DNA from: Bolinopsis microptera
Lineage: Eukaryota > Ctenophora > Tentaculata > Lobata > Bolinopsidae
Assembly: GCF_026151205.1 (NCBI RefSeq)
Contig: NC_087084.1
Location: 536,812 to 600,811, forward strand
DNA length: 64,000 nucleotides
Direction: 5' to 3'
Part shown: positions 1 to 12,379 of the stretch, in pieces
Numbering within the stretch: the stretch's first letter is position 1
How the letters are laid out: each line of letters starts with the position of its first letter
Program-made: the position numbers and the translations under genes
Notes under the pieces: model-generated
Seen by the model: only the letters and a program-made list of their open reading frames with translations
What the model was told of the DNA's origin: nothing
Database searches by the model: none

Positions 1-128
1 GCGATGTCTTACAGTATAACAAGCTTAATTTTCAAATCTTTATTTTAAATATTTGAGTCACGTGGTGTAATTAAACCAATCAGAGCACAGTATTTAAATA
101 TGGTGCTCTGATTGGTTAGTTTACTTAC

Positions 129-341
129 GTTTCCTCTCAACGCTCTTGTCCCTCCGGCCCCTCCTCCTCTCCTCACTCTGGTCCCGTCTAGGTAACCTCT
201 GGGGAGGGGAGGGTTGCTCTGGTTCTCTGGATACTGCACCTGCTCTGGGTGCTGCTCCTGCTGCACCTGTTCTGGGTGCTGACTCAACAGGTCTTACTGT
301 GTCAGCTTCTATCATTGGGAGGTGTTCTAATTGGTCTCGTT
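129..341 (-). CDS. Unrecognised gene 2, coding exon 4 (partial gene, runs off left edge)
   Basis: Internal exon of 213 bases on the minus strand, bounded by a strong acceptor (tgtatctccccag) and a consensus donor (gtaagt). It starts with 2 codon bases, holds 70 full codons and leaves 1 base, which matches the exit phase of the exon at 436-533. The peptide is rich in Ala, Pro, Arg and Glu. It begins RDQLEHLPMIEADTV, continues through an Ala/Gly/Pro/Arg stretch, and ends in a basic run (RRDQSEERRRGRRDKSVERK) that resembles a nuclear-localisation or RNA-binding tail. I do not recognise the family. The next exon lies left of the window. A weak acceptor at about position 8 (ctgtaag) could start it, but too little sequence remains to judge. 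Confidence 0.72.
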
Positions 342-435
342 CTGGGGAGATACAGGTTACAGGTTACCATGGTAATATTACCTTAGATAATGTTACCATA
401 TAAGGCAGTGTAAGTGATATAAACTACTGATTTAC

Positions 436-533
436 CTGTAGGCTCAGGTAGAGTTAACCTCTTGCTACGTTTATTAATCTGAGACTCCCTCTCTCCTCCT
501 TTCGCTTTCTTGTGCGGAATATCTATCTCGCAC
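436..533 (-). CDS. Unrecognised gene 2, coding exon 3
   Basis: Exon of 98 bases (1 + 32 codons + 1). The acceptor is acatctcccaag and the donor is CTACAG|gtaaat. The peptide starts CEIDIPHKKAKGGERESQIN and goes on with a Lys/Arg-rich stretch ending LTLPEPT. The entry phase fits the 6691-6811 exon (AG + G = Arg) and the exit phase fits the 129-341 exon (G + AA = Glu). An alternative acceptor six bases further in (tgcgag) would break phase with the upstream exon, so the outer one was chosen. A further small exon could lie between this one and 6691. Function unknown; highly charged and probably disordered. Confidence 0.68.
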
Positions 534-540
534 CTTGGGA

Positions 541-690
541 GATGTAATGTTGCTATGGTAACACTACCATATAAGGTGATGTTGCTATGGTAACACTACC
601 ATATAAGGTAATGTTGTTAAGGTAATACTACCATATAAGGTAATGTTGCTATGGTAACACTACCATATTATAAGGTAATTTTGAGTGATT
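541..690. repeat. X-box-bearing dispersed repeat, four degenerate tandem copies
   Basis: About 32-bp units read roughly GTTGCTATGGTAAC, then actaccatataaggtaatg. Exact GTTGCTATGGTAAC occurs at 549-562, 581-594 and 645-658. The same family recurs at about 360-405, 1120-1190, 1455-1625, 6835-6965, 7262-7400, 8855-8915 and 55365-55420. The palindromic core fits the known RFX X-box form GTNRCC-N(0-3)-RGYAAC. The copies here lie just upstream of the acceptor of the 436-533 exon. Confidence 0.8.
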
Positions 691-2230
691 AGAATAGTTA
701 AACATGCGGTTTGCAGTCGAGTGTGCCGATTTCTCAAAATTTTACGTTGCTTTTAGTGGATGATATGTTACAATAAGATATGAGGAGTAGAACAGAGAGA
801 GAGAGAAGATATGAGCATAGTTTTATATTTTAATATTTAGCACAGTAAAAGAAATCAGTTTAGAAGTCGAGTCGGATCAAGCCGTTTTTTAAAGAGAAAA
901 TATCTTCATCCAAGAAAAAAGAAATAGCTATTTTTATAGAGAAAAACATGCACATCCTTCCTAACGAAAAGGCATCTGTACATAAATTTCTGAGAAAGAA
1001 GAAAGCGGTAATTTCAAATTCCCCGTTTCAAAACCCACCATTTCCTATACGGGAAATACAAATACCCCAAATCTCGTTCATCGTCTTCTTCAATATCTTC
1101 ACTAGTAAAAATATTATTTCCATATAAGGCAATGTTGATTAACAATTTATAACATGGTAGCAAAACCATATAAGGCAATGTTGGAGTTATCATAATCATA
1201 ATTACTAATATGTTTGTACTGTTGGTACTTGGTAGCGTTATTATTCGCTCCTCTGTATACAGTATGCACTATTCAGTATGCACTATTCAGTATGCACTAT
1301 ACAGTATGCACTATACAGTATGCATTATGCACATACGCAATTATATTAAAAACTAAACTTAATGCACTTACTCAAGGATAAATACCATAACGTTCAGCTA
1401 ACTACTGATTATCCCTAACAAGGCACTCTGGATTACATTTTATTAACAGCTTTAGTGTCACCATGGCAACAATACCATATAAGGTAATTTTACGAAGGTA
1501 ATGTTCGAGTAATGTCAGCGGTGGAGACATGATCCCTTGTTTAGAACTTTTATTTAATAATAATTTATTTAATAATAAGGTAATGTTACGAAGGTAACAC
1601 TACCATATTAGGTAATATTAGCATGCTAACACTAAAACTGTCAGACCTCTTGTTCGTTTTAGGAGCGCATGGCAGCCTTGTGAAGTTTACTCATTATCTA
1701 TAATCTGGCAGCTGGCTCATGTTTTACCCTATCGGCCTGTGAATACATAGTTATTTTGCAAACTTTCGTGTTTTAACTTAATTAATTTCTTTTTTCTCTT
1801 GTTCTTTTTGCGTGAACTCATCGATATAATATGCGTGGTGTATGTTTGGTGGCCATTGCATGGTACTATAAACTTGAAAATTTTAGCTGCATTTCATCTC
1901 ATCTCATTCCATTATTTTCATAATTCATAAATATCATATGATTTGATTATTAATTGACTGGATTGGTAATTTATTTTATTGATGATTAACTTGATTAGTA
2001 ATTAATTGTGGGGTTATATCTGATTTCGGGTGGGCCCATGCTTGTACAGGAGTTGCATCTGCACTCGATATCAAGTCATTTGATTACATACATTTTAAGT
2101 ATTTTGCATAATAAACTAGCTTGCAAATCCACACTTTCTCCCAAAGTACATATATTTTGTAGTTTATTCCATTGTGTTATTTGTATGTAATTGATCGATT
2201 TAAAAGATTTCAATACAAAATTTAAAAACA
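690..2230. other. AT-rich intronic sequence of gene 2 with scattered small repeats
   Basis: Between two gene 2 exons I see no confirmed exon here. The stretch holds copies of the X-box repeat near 1120-1190 and 1455-1625, and a tandem cagtatgcactatt/a motif at about 1258-1325. Around 1014-1130 the minus strand has an acidic open frame (SEDIEEDDERDLGYLYFP) after an acceptor-like ttactag, but no donor that I trust. Confidence 0.5.
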
Positions 2231-2234
2231 AATA

Positions 2235-5200
2235 CTCTTAAACCCAGAGGTTTAATGTTAGCTAACCTCTTAAACCCAGACATTATTAGCTAACCTCTTA
2301 AACCCGGACATTATAAGCTAACCTCTTAAACCCGGACATTATTAGCTAACCTCTTAAACCCGGACACTATTAGCTAACTTCTTAAACCCGGACACTATTA
2401 ACTAACCTCTTAAACCCGGACATTATAAGCTAACCTCTTAAACCCGGACATTATTAGCTAACCTCTTAAACCCGGACACTATTAGCTAACCTCTTAAACC
2501 CGGACACTATTAACTAACCTCTTAAACCCGGACATTATAAGCTAACCTCTTAAACCCGGACATTATTAGCTAACCTCTTAAACCCGGACACTATTAGCTA
2601 ACCTCTTAAACCCGGACACTATTAGCTAACTTCTTAAACCCGGACACTATTAACTAACCTCTTAAACCCGGACATTATTAGCTAACCTCTTAAACCCGGA
2701 CATTATAAGCTAACCTCTTAAACCCGGACATTATTAGCTAACCTCTTAAACCCGGACACTATTAGCTAACTTCTTAAACCTGGACACTATTAGCTAACCT
2801 CTTAAACCCGGACATTATTAGCTAACCTCTTAAACCCGGACACTATTAGCTAACCTCTTAAACCCGGACATTATTAGCTAACCTCTTAAACCCGGACACT
2901 ATTAGCTAACTTCTTAAACCCGGACACTATTAACTAACCTCTTAAACCCGGACATTATTAGCTAACCTCTTAAACCCGGACATTATAAGCTAACCTCTTA
3001 AACCCGGACACTATTAGCTAACCTCTTAAACCCGGACATTATTAGCTAACCTCTTAAACCCGGACACTATTAGCTAACCTTTTAAACCCGGACACTATTA
3101 GCTAACCTCTTAAACCCGGACACTATTAGCTAACCTCTTAAACCCGGACACTATTAGCTAACCTCTTAAACCCGGACATTATTAACTAACCTCTTAAACC
3201 CGGACATTATTAGCTAACCTCTTAAACCCGGACATTATTAGCTAACTTCTTAAACCTGGACACTATTAGCTAACCTCTTAAACCCGGACATTATTAGCTA
3301 ACCTCTTAAACCCGGACATTATTAGCTTACCTCTTAAACCCGGACATTATTAACTAACCTCTTAAACCCGGACATTATTAACTAACCTCTTAAACCCGGA
3401 CACTATTAACTAACCTCTTAAACCCGGACATTATTAGCTAACCTCTTAAACCCGGACACTATTAGCTAACCTCTTAAACCCGGACATTATTAACTAACCT
3501 CTTAAACCTGGACACTATTAGCTAACCTCTTAAACTCGGACACTATTAGCTAACCTCTTAAACCCGGACATTATTAGCTTACCTCTTAAACCCGGACATT
3601 ATTAGCTAACCTCTTAAACCCGGACATTATTAGCTAACCTCTTAAACCCGGACACTATTAGCTAACCTCTTAAACCCGGACATTATTAGCTAACCTCTTA
3701 AACCCGGACATTATTAACTAACCTCTTAAACCCGGGCACTATTAGCTAACCTCTTAAGCCCGGACACTATTAGCTAACCTCTTAAACCCGGACACTATTA
3801 GCTAACCTCTTAAACCCGGACACTATTAGCTAACCTCTTAAACCCGGACACTATTAGCTAACCTCTTAAACCCGGACATTATTAACTAACCTCTTAAACC
3901 CGGACACTATTAGCTAACCTCTTAAACCCGGACACTATTAGCTAACCTCTTAAACCCGGACACTATTAGCTAACCTCTTAAACCCGGACACTATTAGCTA
4001 ACCTCTTAAACCCGGACATTATTGACTAACTTCTTAAACCCGGGCACTATTAACTAACCTCTTAAACCCGGACACTATTAGCTAACCTCTTAAACCTGGA
4101 CATTATTAGCTAACCTCTTAAACCCGGACACTATTAGCTAACCTCTTAAACCCGGACACTATTAGCTAACCTCTTAAACCCGGACACTATTAGCTAACCT
4201 CTTAAACCCGGACATTATTAGCTAACCTCTTAAACCCGGACACTATTAGCTAACCTCTTAAACCCGGACACTATTAGCTAACCTCTTAAACCCGGACATT
4301 ATTAACTAACCTCTTAAACCTGGACACTATTAGCTAACCTCTTAAACCTGGACATTATTAGCTAACCTCTTAAACCCGGACACTATTAGCTAACCTCTTA
4401 AGCCCGGACACTATTAGCTAACCTCTTAAACCCGGACATTATTAGCTAACCTCTTAAACCCAGACATTATTAGCTAACCTCTTAAACCCGGACACTATTA
4501 GCTAACCTCTTAAACCCGGACACTATTAGCTAACCTCTTAAACCCGGACACTATTAGCTAACCTCTTAAACCCGGACATTATTGACTAACCTCTTAAACC
4601 CGGACACTATTAACTAACCTCTTAAACCCGGACACTATTAGCTAACCTCTTAAACCTGGACATTATTAGCTAACCTCTTAAACCCGGACACTATTAGCTA
4701 ACCTCTTAAGCCCGGACACTATTAGCTAACCTCTTAAACCCGGACATTATTAGCTAACCTCTTAAACCCGGACACTATTATCTAACCTCTGAAACCCGGA
4801 CATTATTAACTAACCTCTTAAACCCGGACATTATTAACTAACCTCTTAAACCCGGACACTATTAGCTAACTTCTTAAACCCGGACATTATTAGCTAACCT
4901 CTTAAACCCGGACATTATTAGCTAACCTCTTAAACCCGGACATTATTAGCTAACTTCTTAAACCTGGACACTATTAGCTAACCTCTTAAACCCGGACATT
5001 ATTAGCTAACCTCTTAAACCCGGACATTATTAGCTTACCTCTTAAACCCGGACATTATTAACTAACCTCTTAAACCCGGACATTATTAACTAACCTCTTA
5101 AACCCGGACACTACTAACTAACCTCTTAAACCCGGACATTATTAGCTAACCTCTTAAACCCGGACACTATTAGCTAACCTCTTAAACCCGGACATTATTA

Positions 5201-6710
5201 ACTAACCTCTTAAACCTGGACACTATTAGCTAACCTCTTAAACTCGGACACTATTAGCTAACCTCTTAAACCCGGACATTATTAGCTTACCTCTTAAACC
5301 CGGACATTATTAGCTAACCTCTTAAACCCGGACATTATTAGCTAACCTCTTAAACCCGGACACTATTAGCTAACCTCTTAAACCCGGACATTATTAGCTA
5401 ACCTCTTAAACCCGGACATTATTAACTAACCTCTTAAACCCGGGCACTATTAGCTAACCTCTTAAGCCCGGACACTATTAGCTAACCTCTTAAACCCGGA
5501 CACTATTAGCTAACCTCTTAAACCCGGACACTATTAGCTAACCTCTTAAACCCGGACACTATTAGCTAACCTCTTAAACCCGGACATTATTAACTAACCT
5601 CTTAAACCCGGACACTATTAGCTAACCTCTTAAACCCGGACACTATTAGCTAACCTCTTAAACCCGGACACTATTAGCTAACCTCTTAAACCCGGACACT
5701 ATTAGCTAACCTCTTAAACCCGGACATTATTGACTAACTTCTTAAACCCGGACACTATTAACTAACCTCTTAAACCCGGACACTATTAGCTAACCTCTTA
5801 AACCTGGACATTATTAGCTAACCTCTTAAACCCGGACACTATTAGCTAACCTCTTAAACCCGGACACTATTAGCTAACCTCTTAAACCCGGACACTATTA
5901 GCTAACCTCTTAAACCCGGACATTATTAGCTAACCTCTTAAACCCGGACACTATTAGCTAACCTCTTAAACCCGGACACTATTAGCTAACCTCTTAAACC
6001 CGGACATTATTAACTAACCTCTTAAACCTGGACACTATTAGCTAACCTCTTAAACCTGGACATTATTAGCTAACCTCTTAAACCCGGACACTATTAGCTA
6101 ACCTCTTAAGCCCGGACACTATTAGCTAACCTCTTAAACCCGGACATTATTAGCTAACCTCTTAAACCCAGACATTATTAGCTAACCTCTTAAACCCGGA
6201 CACTATTAGCTAACCTCTTAAACCCGGACACTATTAGCTAACCTCTTAAACCCGGACACTATTAGCTAACCTCTTAAACCCGGACATTATTGACTAACCT
6301 CTTAAACCCGGACACTATTAACTAACCTCTTAAACCCGGACACTATTAGCTAACCTCTTAAACCTGGACATTATTAGCTAACCTCTTAAACCCGGACACT
6401 ATTAGCTAACCTCTTAAGCCCGGACACTATTAGCTAACCTCTTAAACCCGGACATTATTAGCTAACCTCTTAAACCCGGACACTATTATCTAACCTCTGA
6501 AACCCGGACATTATTAACTAACCTCTTAAACCCGGACATTATTAACTAACCTCTTAAACCCGGACACTATTAGCTAACTTCTTAAACCCGGACATTATTA
6601 GCTAACCTCTTAAACCCGGACATTATTAGCTAACCTCTTAAACCCGGACATTATTAACTAACCTCTTAAACCCGGACATTATTAACTAACCTCTTAAACC
6701 CGGACACTAC
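2235..6710. repeat. 28-bp minisatellite, about 160 copies, starting at a gene 2 splice donor
   Basis: Unit length is 28 bp, measured between successive cctcttaaacccgg starts. On the minus strand each unit reads GTCCGGGTTTAAGAG|GTTAGC followed by taataat. The 3' end of the coding exon at 6691-6811 is exactly this exon|donor sequence, so the array is made of copies of a 5' splice site and its flanks. Units vary at a few positions (cattatt/cactatt, agc/aac). Rare variants such as tctaacctctgaaa at 4781 and 6489, and ctaacttcttaaacctgg at 3242 and 4950, recur exactly 1708 bp apart (61 units), showing a tandem higher-order duplication inside the array. Confidence 0.97.
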
Positions 6711-6811
6711 AGATGGGATATCAACCCTCGTCTTAACTTTGGAAGTTTCCTCATTCTTCTGTTTTATTGCTTTTAGTCCATCTAGTGTTTCTTTGTTGCC
6801 GTGTACTATAC
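6691..6811 (-). CDS. Unrecognised gene 2, coding exon 2, with array-embedded donor
   Basis: Exon of 121 bases (2 + 39 codons + 2). The acceptor is gtgtatataccag and the donor is TTTAAGAG|gttagt. The peptide starts IVHGNKETLDGLKAIKQKNE, a likely amphipathic helix, and ends VDIPSVVSGFKR. Entry phase fits exon 1 (G + GT) and exit phase fits the exon at 436-533. The last 15 exon bases and the donor are also the repeat unit of the 4.5 kb array that follows, so about 160 near-identical 5' splice sites lie downstream in the same intron. Correct splicing needs the first of them or skipping over the rest. Confidence 0.72.
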
Positions 6812-6834
6812 CTGGTATATACACAAGATGGTTA

Positions 6835-6965
6835 ACAGTGACACTACCATATAAGGTAATGCTACCATGGTAACACTATCATAATAATAAGGTAATGCTA
6901 CCATGGTAACACTACCATATAAGGTAATGCTACCCTGGTAACACTACCATATAAGGTAATGTGCA
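6835..6965. repeat. X-box-bearing dispersed repeat, three to four copies
   Basis: Tandem 30-36 bp copies of the gctaccatggtaacactacc / atataaggtaat family, lying in gene 2 intron 1 between the acceptor of exon 2 and the 20-bp array at 6971. The palindrome CCATGG sits at the centre of each copy. Confidence 0.8.
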
Positions 6966-6970
6966 GATAA

Positions 6971-7070
6971 CTTACAGCCAGTAACTGACCCTTACAGCCA
7001 GTAACTGACCCTTACAGCCAGTAACTGACCCTTACAGCCAGTAACTGACCCTTACAGCCAGTAACTGACC
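6971..7070. repeat. 20-bp minisatellite, five exact copies
   Basis: Five identical tandem copies of cttacagccagtaactgacc. They lie in gene 2 intron 1 and are followed by a run of 20 C at 7095-7114 that starts 16 bases inside the intron from the donor at 7129. Confidence 0.97.
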
Positions 7071-7129
7071 CTTTGATAGCGGTTTAAGTAAACTCCCCCC
7101 CCCCCCCCCCCCCCTTAAAGTAAACTCAC

Positions 7130-7193
7130 CTCGTATATCATCTAGTATCTTGCTGATATCACCTTTAGAATCAGATCTCTTAACTTCACCCAT
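7130..7193 (-). CDS. Unrecognised gene 2, first coding exon with start codon
   Basis: ATG at 7193-7191 in a good context (A at -3, G at +4: ctacaATGGG), then 21 codons and one base before the donor ATACGAG|gtgagt. The peptide is MGEVKRSDSKGDISKILDDI plus Arg. The exit base G joins GT of the next exon to give Gly. This start was chosen because phase is kept through all four exons. The translated N-terminus looks helical and charged, with no signal peptide or membrane segment. The 250 bases upstream on the coding strand hold several CCATGG-centred repeat copies, so the promoter probably includes this repeat. I do not recognise the protein. Confidence 0.7.
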
Positions 7194-7261
7194 TGTAGAA
7201 CATTACCATGTTAACACACACTCTCACTTCATCCTACCTAACTGTAGTTACAAGTTAGATG

Positions 7262-7400
7262 TGGCAATATCACCATGGTAACACCACCATATTAGGTAAT
7301 ATCACCATGGTAACACTACCATATAAGGCAATATTACCATGTTAAAACTACCATACAAGGCAATATTACCATGGTAACAGTACCATAAAAACAGTTCCAT
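7262..7400. repeat. X-box-like repeats in the presumed gene 2 promoter
   Basis: Four copies of an approximately 35-bp unit, atcaccatggtaac / attaccatggtaac followed by accatataaggcaatatt, 70-200 bases upstream of the gene 2 start codon. Three keep the CCATGGTAAC half of the RFX X-box, but the first base of the left half is A instead of G, so binding is uncertain. Confidence 0.6.
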
Positions 7401-7555
7401 AAAAACCATATTACCACGGTAATACTTTCCGTTATCGTCGTTAATTTCGTGAAAATAAAAGAGCTCCGCAATTAATTTTTAAATTTGTAAAACAAACTTA
7501 TATGTTGAAGCTTTTACACTCGTGTGTTAGACGTGTGTTGCACGAGTGTGGGTTC

Positions 7556-8430
7556 TTTTGCGATAGTCAAAACGCGACAACTAGCGCTGGATAGCGACAA
7601 CTAGCGCTGGCCAGCGCTGGCCAGCGCTAAGCGATAGCCAGCGCAAAATTTTTGCGATATTACTCGTCAGCTAGCGCTAGCTAGCGCTAGCCAGCGCTGG
7701 CCAGCGCAATGTATCAAAATCATATACTTGCGATATTACTATATACTTGCGATATTACTATTAGAATAGAAATTCGGTGGAATGACAGGCTGAGCGCCGC
7801 CCAGTAAGTTGAGCTCCGCCCAGCTAGTAGTAGTAAGCCAACGCTAACGATTGTAAATGTAAATGTAGGTTTATAACCGTACCTTTAGTTTTACAAATAT
7901 TTGCTCACCGAGTTGGACTTGGATTTGAAAAAATATTTCCAATTTTACGAGTATCACCCGTTAAGCTGACAAGAAATATTGCAAATATATTGCGCTGGTC
8001 AGTCAGCGTCAGCTGACGATTAATAATTTCGCAAATATTTGATTTTGAGTTATTGGCATTGCGCTGGCTAGCGCTAGCTGACGAATAATATTATTATTGC
8101 AACTATATTGCGCTGGCCAGTGCTGGCTGACGAGCTTAATATCGCAAATATTTGATTTTCATATTTTGCGCTGGCCAGCGCTGGCTGACGAGTAATATCG
8201 CAAGTATATGATGTTGATACATTGTGCTGGCTGGTTAGCGCTGGTTAGCGCTGGTTAGCGCTGGCTAGCGCTGGCTAGCGCTGGCCAGCGCTAGCTGACG
8301 AGTAATATCGCAAACATTTTGCGCTGGCAATCGATGGCCAGCGCTGGCTATCGCTTAGCGCTGGCCAGCGCTAGTTGTCGCTATCCAGCGCTAGTTGTCG
8401 CTATCCAGCGCTAGTTATCGAACTGTTTTC
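7556..8430. mobile_element. Foldback-type element built of gcgctggcc subrepeats
   Basis: The left arm (about 7556-7720: gcgatag, gcgacaactagcgctgg twice, then gatattactcgtcagc) is mirrored by the right arm (about 8150-8430: gctgacgagtaatatcgc, then ccagcgctagttgtcgc repeated). The interior alternates copies of the palindrome tagcgctggccagcgcta with AT-rich spacers that also face both ways. This is the layout of a foldback or MITE-like element with internally repeated arms. No ORF is present. A segment at 7850-7975 (gtaggtttataacc ... tacgagtatcacccgttaa) is shared with 16080-16180 (reversed) and 16440-16530. Confidence 0.65.
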
Positions 8431-9383
8431 TGCGATGGCCAGTTGCGCTGCACAAACTGTTACACGACACTACTACACGACAAGCAAAGAAATTCACACA
8501 CAAAACTTAGAATAAACACATCAAATAACAACAAATGTATTGATAACCTAAAATAGTAACAATGGATATAACATAACATAACATATAACATAACATAATA
8601 ACATTAACAGTGGTACAAACAAAGCTTTTACACAGAGCGAGTAACCCACATCACATTGAACTAGTGACAGATAGTGTACAACTGTTTATATTTTATTTCA
8701 CTGATACACATCTTATAAACATATTGGATGGTGTTTATTAGGTTTATGTTATGTTTTGTTAGATAATAATATCATGTAGTTATATATAACAATACTACTG
8801 TTGCTCGCGTTATATAGTAACTAAATAAATAGTAAGCCTACTAGGATATTTAGTGTTACCATGGTAACACTACCTTATATAGTAATGTTACCGATACCTT
8901 ATATGGTAGTGTTACATAAATGTAGATTAACCAATCAGCTTACAGCAAATCAGTTTGACACTGTCAAAAATCAGTCTAAAAACTGAGAGCTTGAAAAACA
9001 ATGTTCTGTGAGAACTCTTTAAAAAAAATATAACGAAAGATAAACTACGCAGTTATATATTATGTACAAAGAAACACCACAACATAACAATTCTCTCTCG
9101 CGCAAGAACTACAAACTACTACTACTACAGAACTACAAACTACAGCAACAGAACTACAAACTACAGCAACACAGCTACTACTATTGCTACTACAAAGCTC
9201 TTTAACTAAGAGCTACATGGACCAGGAAATGATGTTATCATACAAGCTTGGAGCGTTTAGTATTATATAGCATTATTATATAGTATTATATAGTATTATA
9301 TAGTATTGTAATATAGTATAAAATAGTGTTATATGGTATTATATGGTATTATATAGCAATATATTATACATTTGTTATAGTAT
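8430..9383. other. AT-rich intergenic sequence with small tandem repeats
   Basis: Nothing coding is seen. It contains an acataacataac run (8565-8600), a perfect GTTACCATGGTAAC X-box palindrome at 8855-8868, an actacaaactac repeat (9105-9190) and a tagtattata repeat (9258-9360). Confidence 0.5.
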
Positions 9384-10230
<847 letters not shown>

Positions 10231-10460
10231 CGAAGAGTCAATTTAACAGTAAGTGGCAATAATCAAACAGCGAATATGAGGGTATTAGGTGCATGTTATT
10301 ACAACAAACACACCTAATACCTTTACAAAAGCGATGTTTTGCAAACAAAATCTAATGTTCGTAATGGGACTATTATATTATATACTAGTGTTCTATTTGT
10401 AATGATGTTTACAAGGGTTCAGTTTCTAGAGAATGTGTATTTTGTGATTTAGGGGTTCTC

Positions 10461-10893
10461 ACAGACTCAGCAGACTTTAACAGACTCTGCGGACTTTAAC
10501 AGACTCTGCGGACTTTAACAGACTCTGCGGACTTTAACAGACTCTGCGGACTTTAACAGACTCTGCGGACTTTAACAGACTCTGCGGACTTTAACAGACT
10601 CTGCGGACTTTAACAGACTCTGCGGACTTTAACAGACTCTGCGGACTTTAACAGACTCTGCGGACTTTAACAGACTCTGCGGACTTTAACAGAATCTACG
10701 GACTTTAACAGACTCTGCGGACTTTAACAGACTCTGCGGACTTTAACAGACTCTGCGGACTTTAACAGACTCTGCGGACTTTAACAGACTCTGCGGACTT
10801 TAACAGACTCTGCGGACTTTAACAGACTCTGCGGACTTTAACAGACTCTGCGGACTTTAACAGACTCTGCGGACTTTAACAGACTCTGCGGAC
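10461..10893. repeat. 19-bp minisatellite, about 23 copies
   Basis: Tandem copies of agactctgcggactttaac with a 19-bp period. Only one clearly variant unit is seen (aatctacgg near 10692), plus divergent edge units. Intergenic. Confidence 0.97.
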
Positions 10894-11620
10894 TTTTATA
10901 ACACTTTAACAGACTAATATTCTAATACTACTACTACTACTACTATATATCACTAGTACTGTAGTCATCATTGTGATAAACCACAGATTCCTACTATTTT
11001 ATATAATATATACATATATTTTTATATATTATTACTACTTATTATAATGTGCCAATAATAATACGCTAGAACAGTTCACAAGGTTCATTGCAGTGAATAT
11101 TGATTAATAACTTTATAAATAGAGCTGATTTGTAAGTAGCAGGATTTGAGTGTACCTCATAACCTTATAAGTTTAGTAACCAAAACTCTTGACATATTTC
11201 GGCGAGAGGCGAATCATATTAATCAGTTTGATTCGCTAATTGGCCCTTTAGAAAATGAGTAATGATTGAGTGTGATACCCAGATCTTTGCTAAACCACAT
11301 TGGTCAAATGTAGTACACATACAATACAACGTTAACTAGAAAGCTATACGCATATCCAATATCTGCAACCAGAATACTTAACTAGTATATCCAATATCCA
11401 TAGCATAGGTACAAATAAAAAATAACAATTATGATAATTACTAACAAAACTTTAACACAGAGCAACAATATAATTTAACAAGTGTGGAATAAGCGGGGCT
11501 TGCTATATTGGGTAATGGTAACGATCAGAGAATCTTACCTCTGACAGCTAGTAACTTAGTAAAGGTTTCAGCGACAATTTGAAGACAAATGATCACTGCC
11601 CCACGTGGAGTGTAAAGTGG
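10894..11620. other. Intergenic AT-rich sequence, no feature recognised
   Basis: It contains a short (act)n run near 10928-10945 and AT-rich tracts. No exon with paired splice sites and no transposon ends were recognised. Confidence 0.4.
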
Positions 11621-11624
11621 TAAA

Positions 11625-12376
11625 ATAGAGGCTGACACGACGCCAAGTAAAATAGAGGCTGGCACGCCGCCAAGTAAAATAGAGGCTGACACGACGCCAG
11701 GTAAAATAGAGGCTGGCACGCCGCCAAGTAAAATAGAAGCTGGCACGACGCCGAGTAAAATAGAGGCTGACACGACGCCAAGTAAAATAGAGGCTGGCAC
11801 GCCGCCAAGTAAAATAGAGGCTGGCACGCCGCCAGGTAAAATAGAGGCTGGCACGCCGCCAAGTAAAATAGAAGCTGGCACGACGCCAAGTAAAATAGAG
11901 GCTGGCACGCCGCCAAGTAAAATAGAGGCTGGCACGCCGCCAAGTAAAATAGAGGCTGGCACGACGCCAAGTAAAATAGAGGCTGGCACGACGCCAAGTA
12001 AAATAGAGGCTGGCACGCCGCCAGGTAAATTAGAGGCTGGCACGCCGCCAGGTAAAATAGAGGCTGGCACGACGCCGAGTAAAATAGAGGCTGGCACGAC
12101 GCCAAGTAAAATAGAGGCTGGCACGCCGCCAGGTAAAATAGAGGCTGGCACGACGCCAAGTAAAATAGAGGCTGGCACGCCGCCAGGTAAAATAGAGGCT
12201 CACACGCTGCCAAGTAAAATAGAGGATGGCACGCCGCCAAGTAAAATAGAAGCTCACACGCCGCCAAGTAAAATAGAGGCTGGCACGCCGCCAGGTAAAA
12301 TAGAGGCTGGCACGCCGCCAGGTAAAATAGAGGCTGGCACGCCGCCAGGTAAAATAGAGGCTGGCATGCTGCCAGG
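11625..12376. repeat. 27-bp minisatellite, about 27 copies, open in all minus-strand frames
   Basis: Unit about 27 bp, aatagaggctggcacgccgc followed by caagtaa, with frequent single-base variants (acgacg/acgccg, aag/agg). Because 27 is divisible by three and the unit lacks minus-strand stops, three overlapping 117-224 codon frames stay open (for example a repeated ASILLGGVP). There is no codon-position bias in the variants, no splice sites at the ends and no homologous domain, so I treat it as non-coding. Confidence 0.93.
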
Positions 12377-12379
12377 TTA

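Noticed and set aside
1014-1135. Possible extra exon of gene 2 (SEDIEEDDERDLGYLYFP)
   Set aside because: The acceptor is plausible but the donor is weak, and the exons at 6691 and 533 already join in phase without it.
2235-6710. CRISPR-like regular 28-bp repeats
   Set aside because: There are no spacers between units; it is a plain head-to-tail minisatellite in an animal intron.
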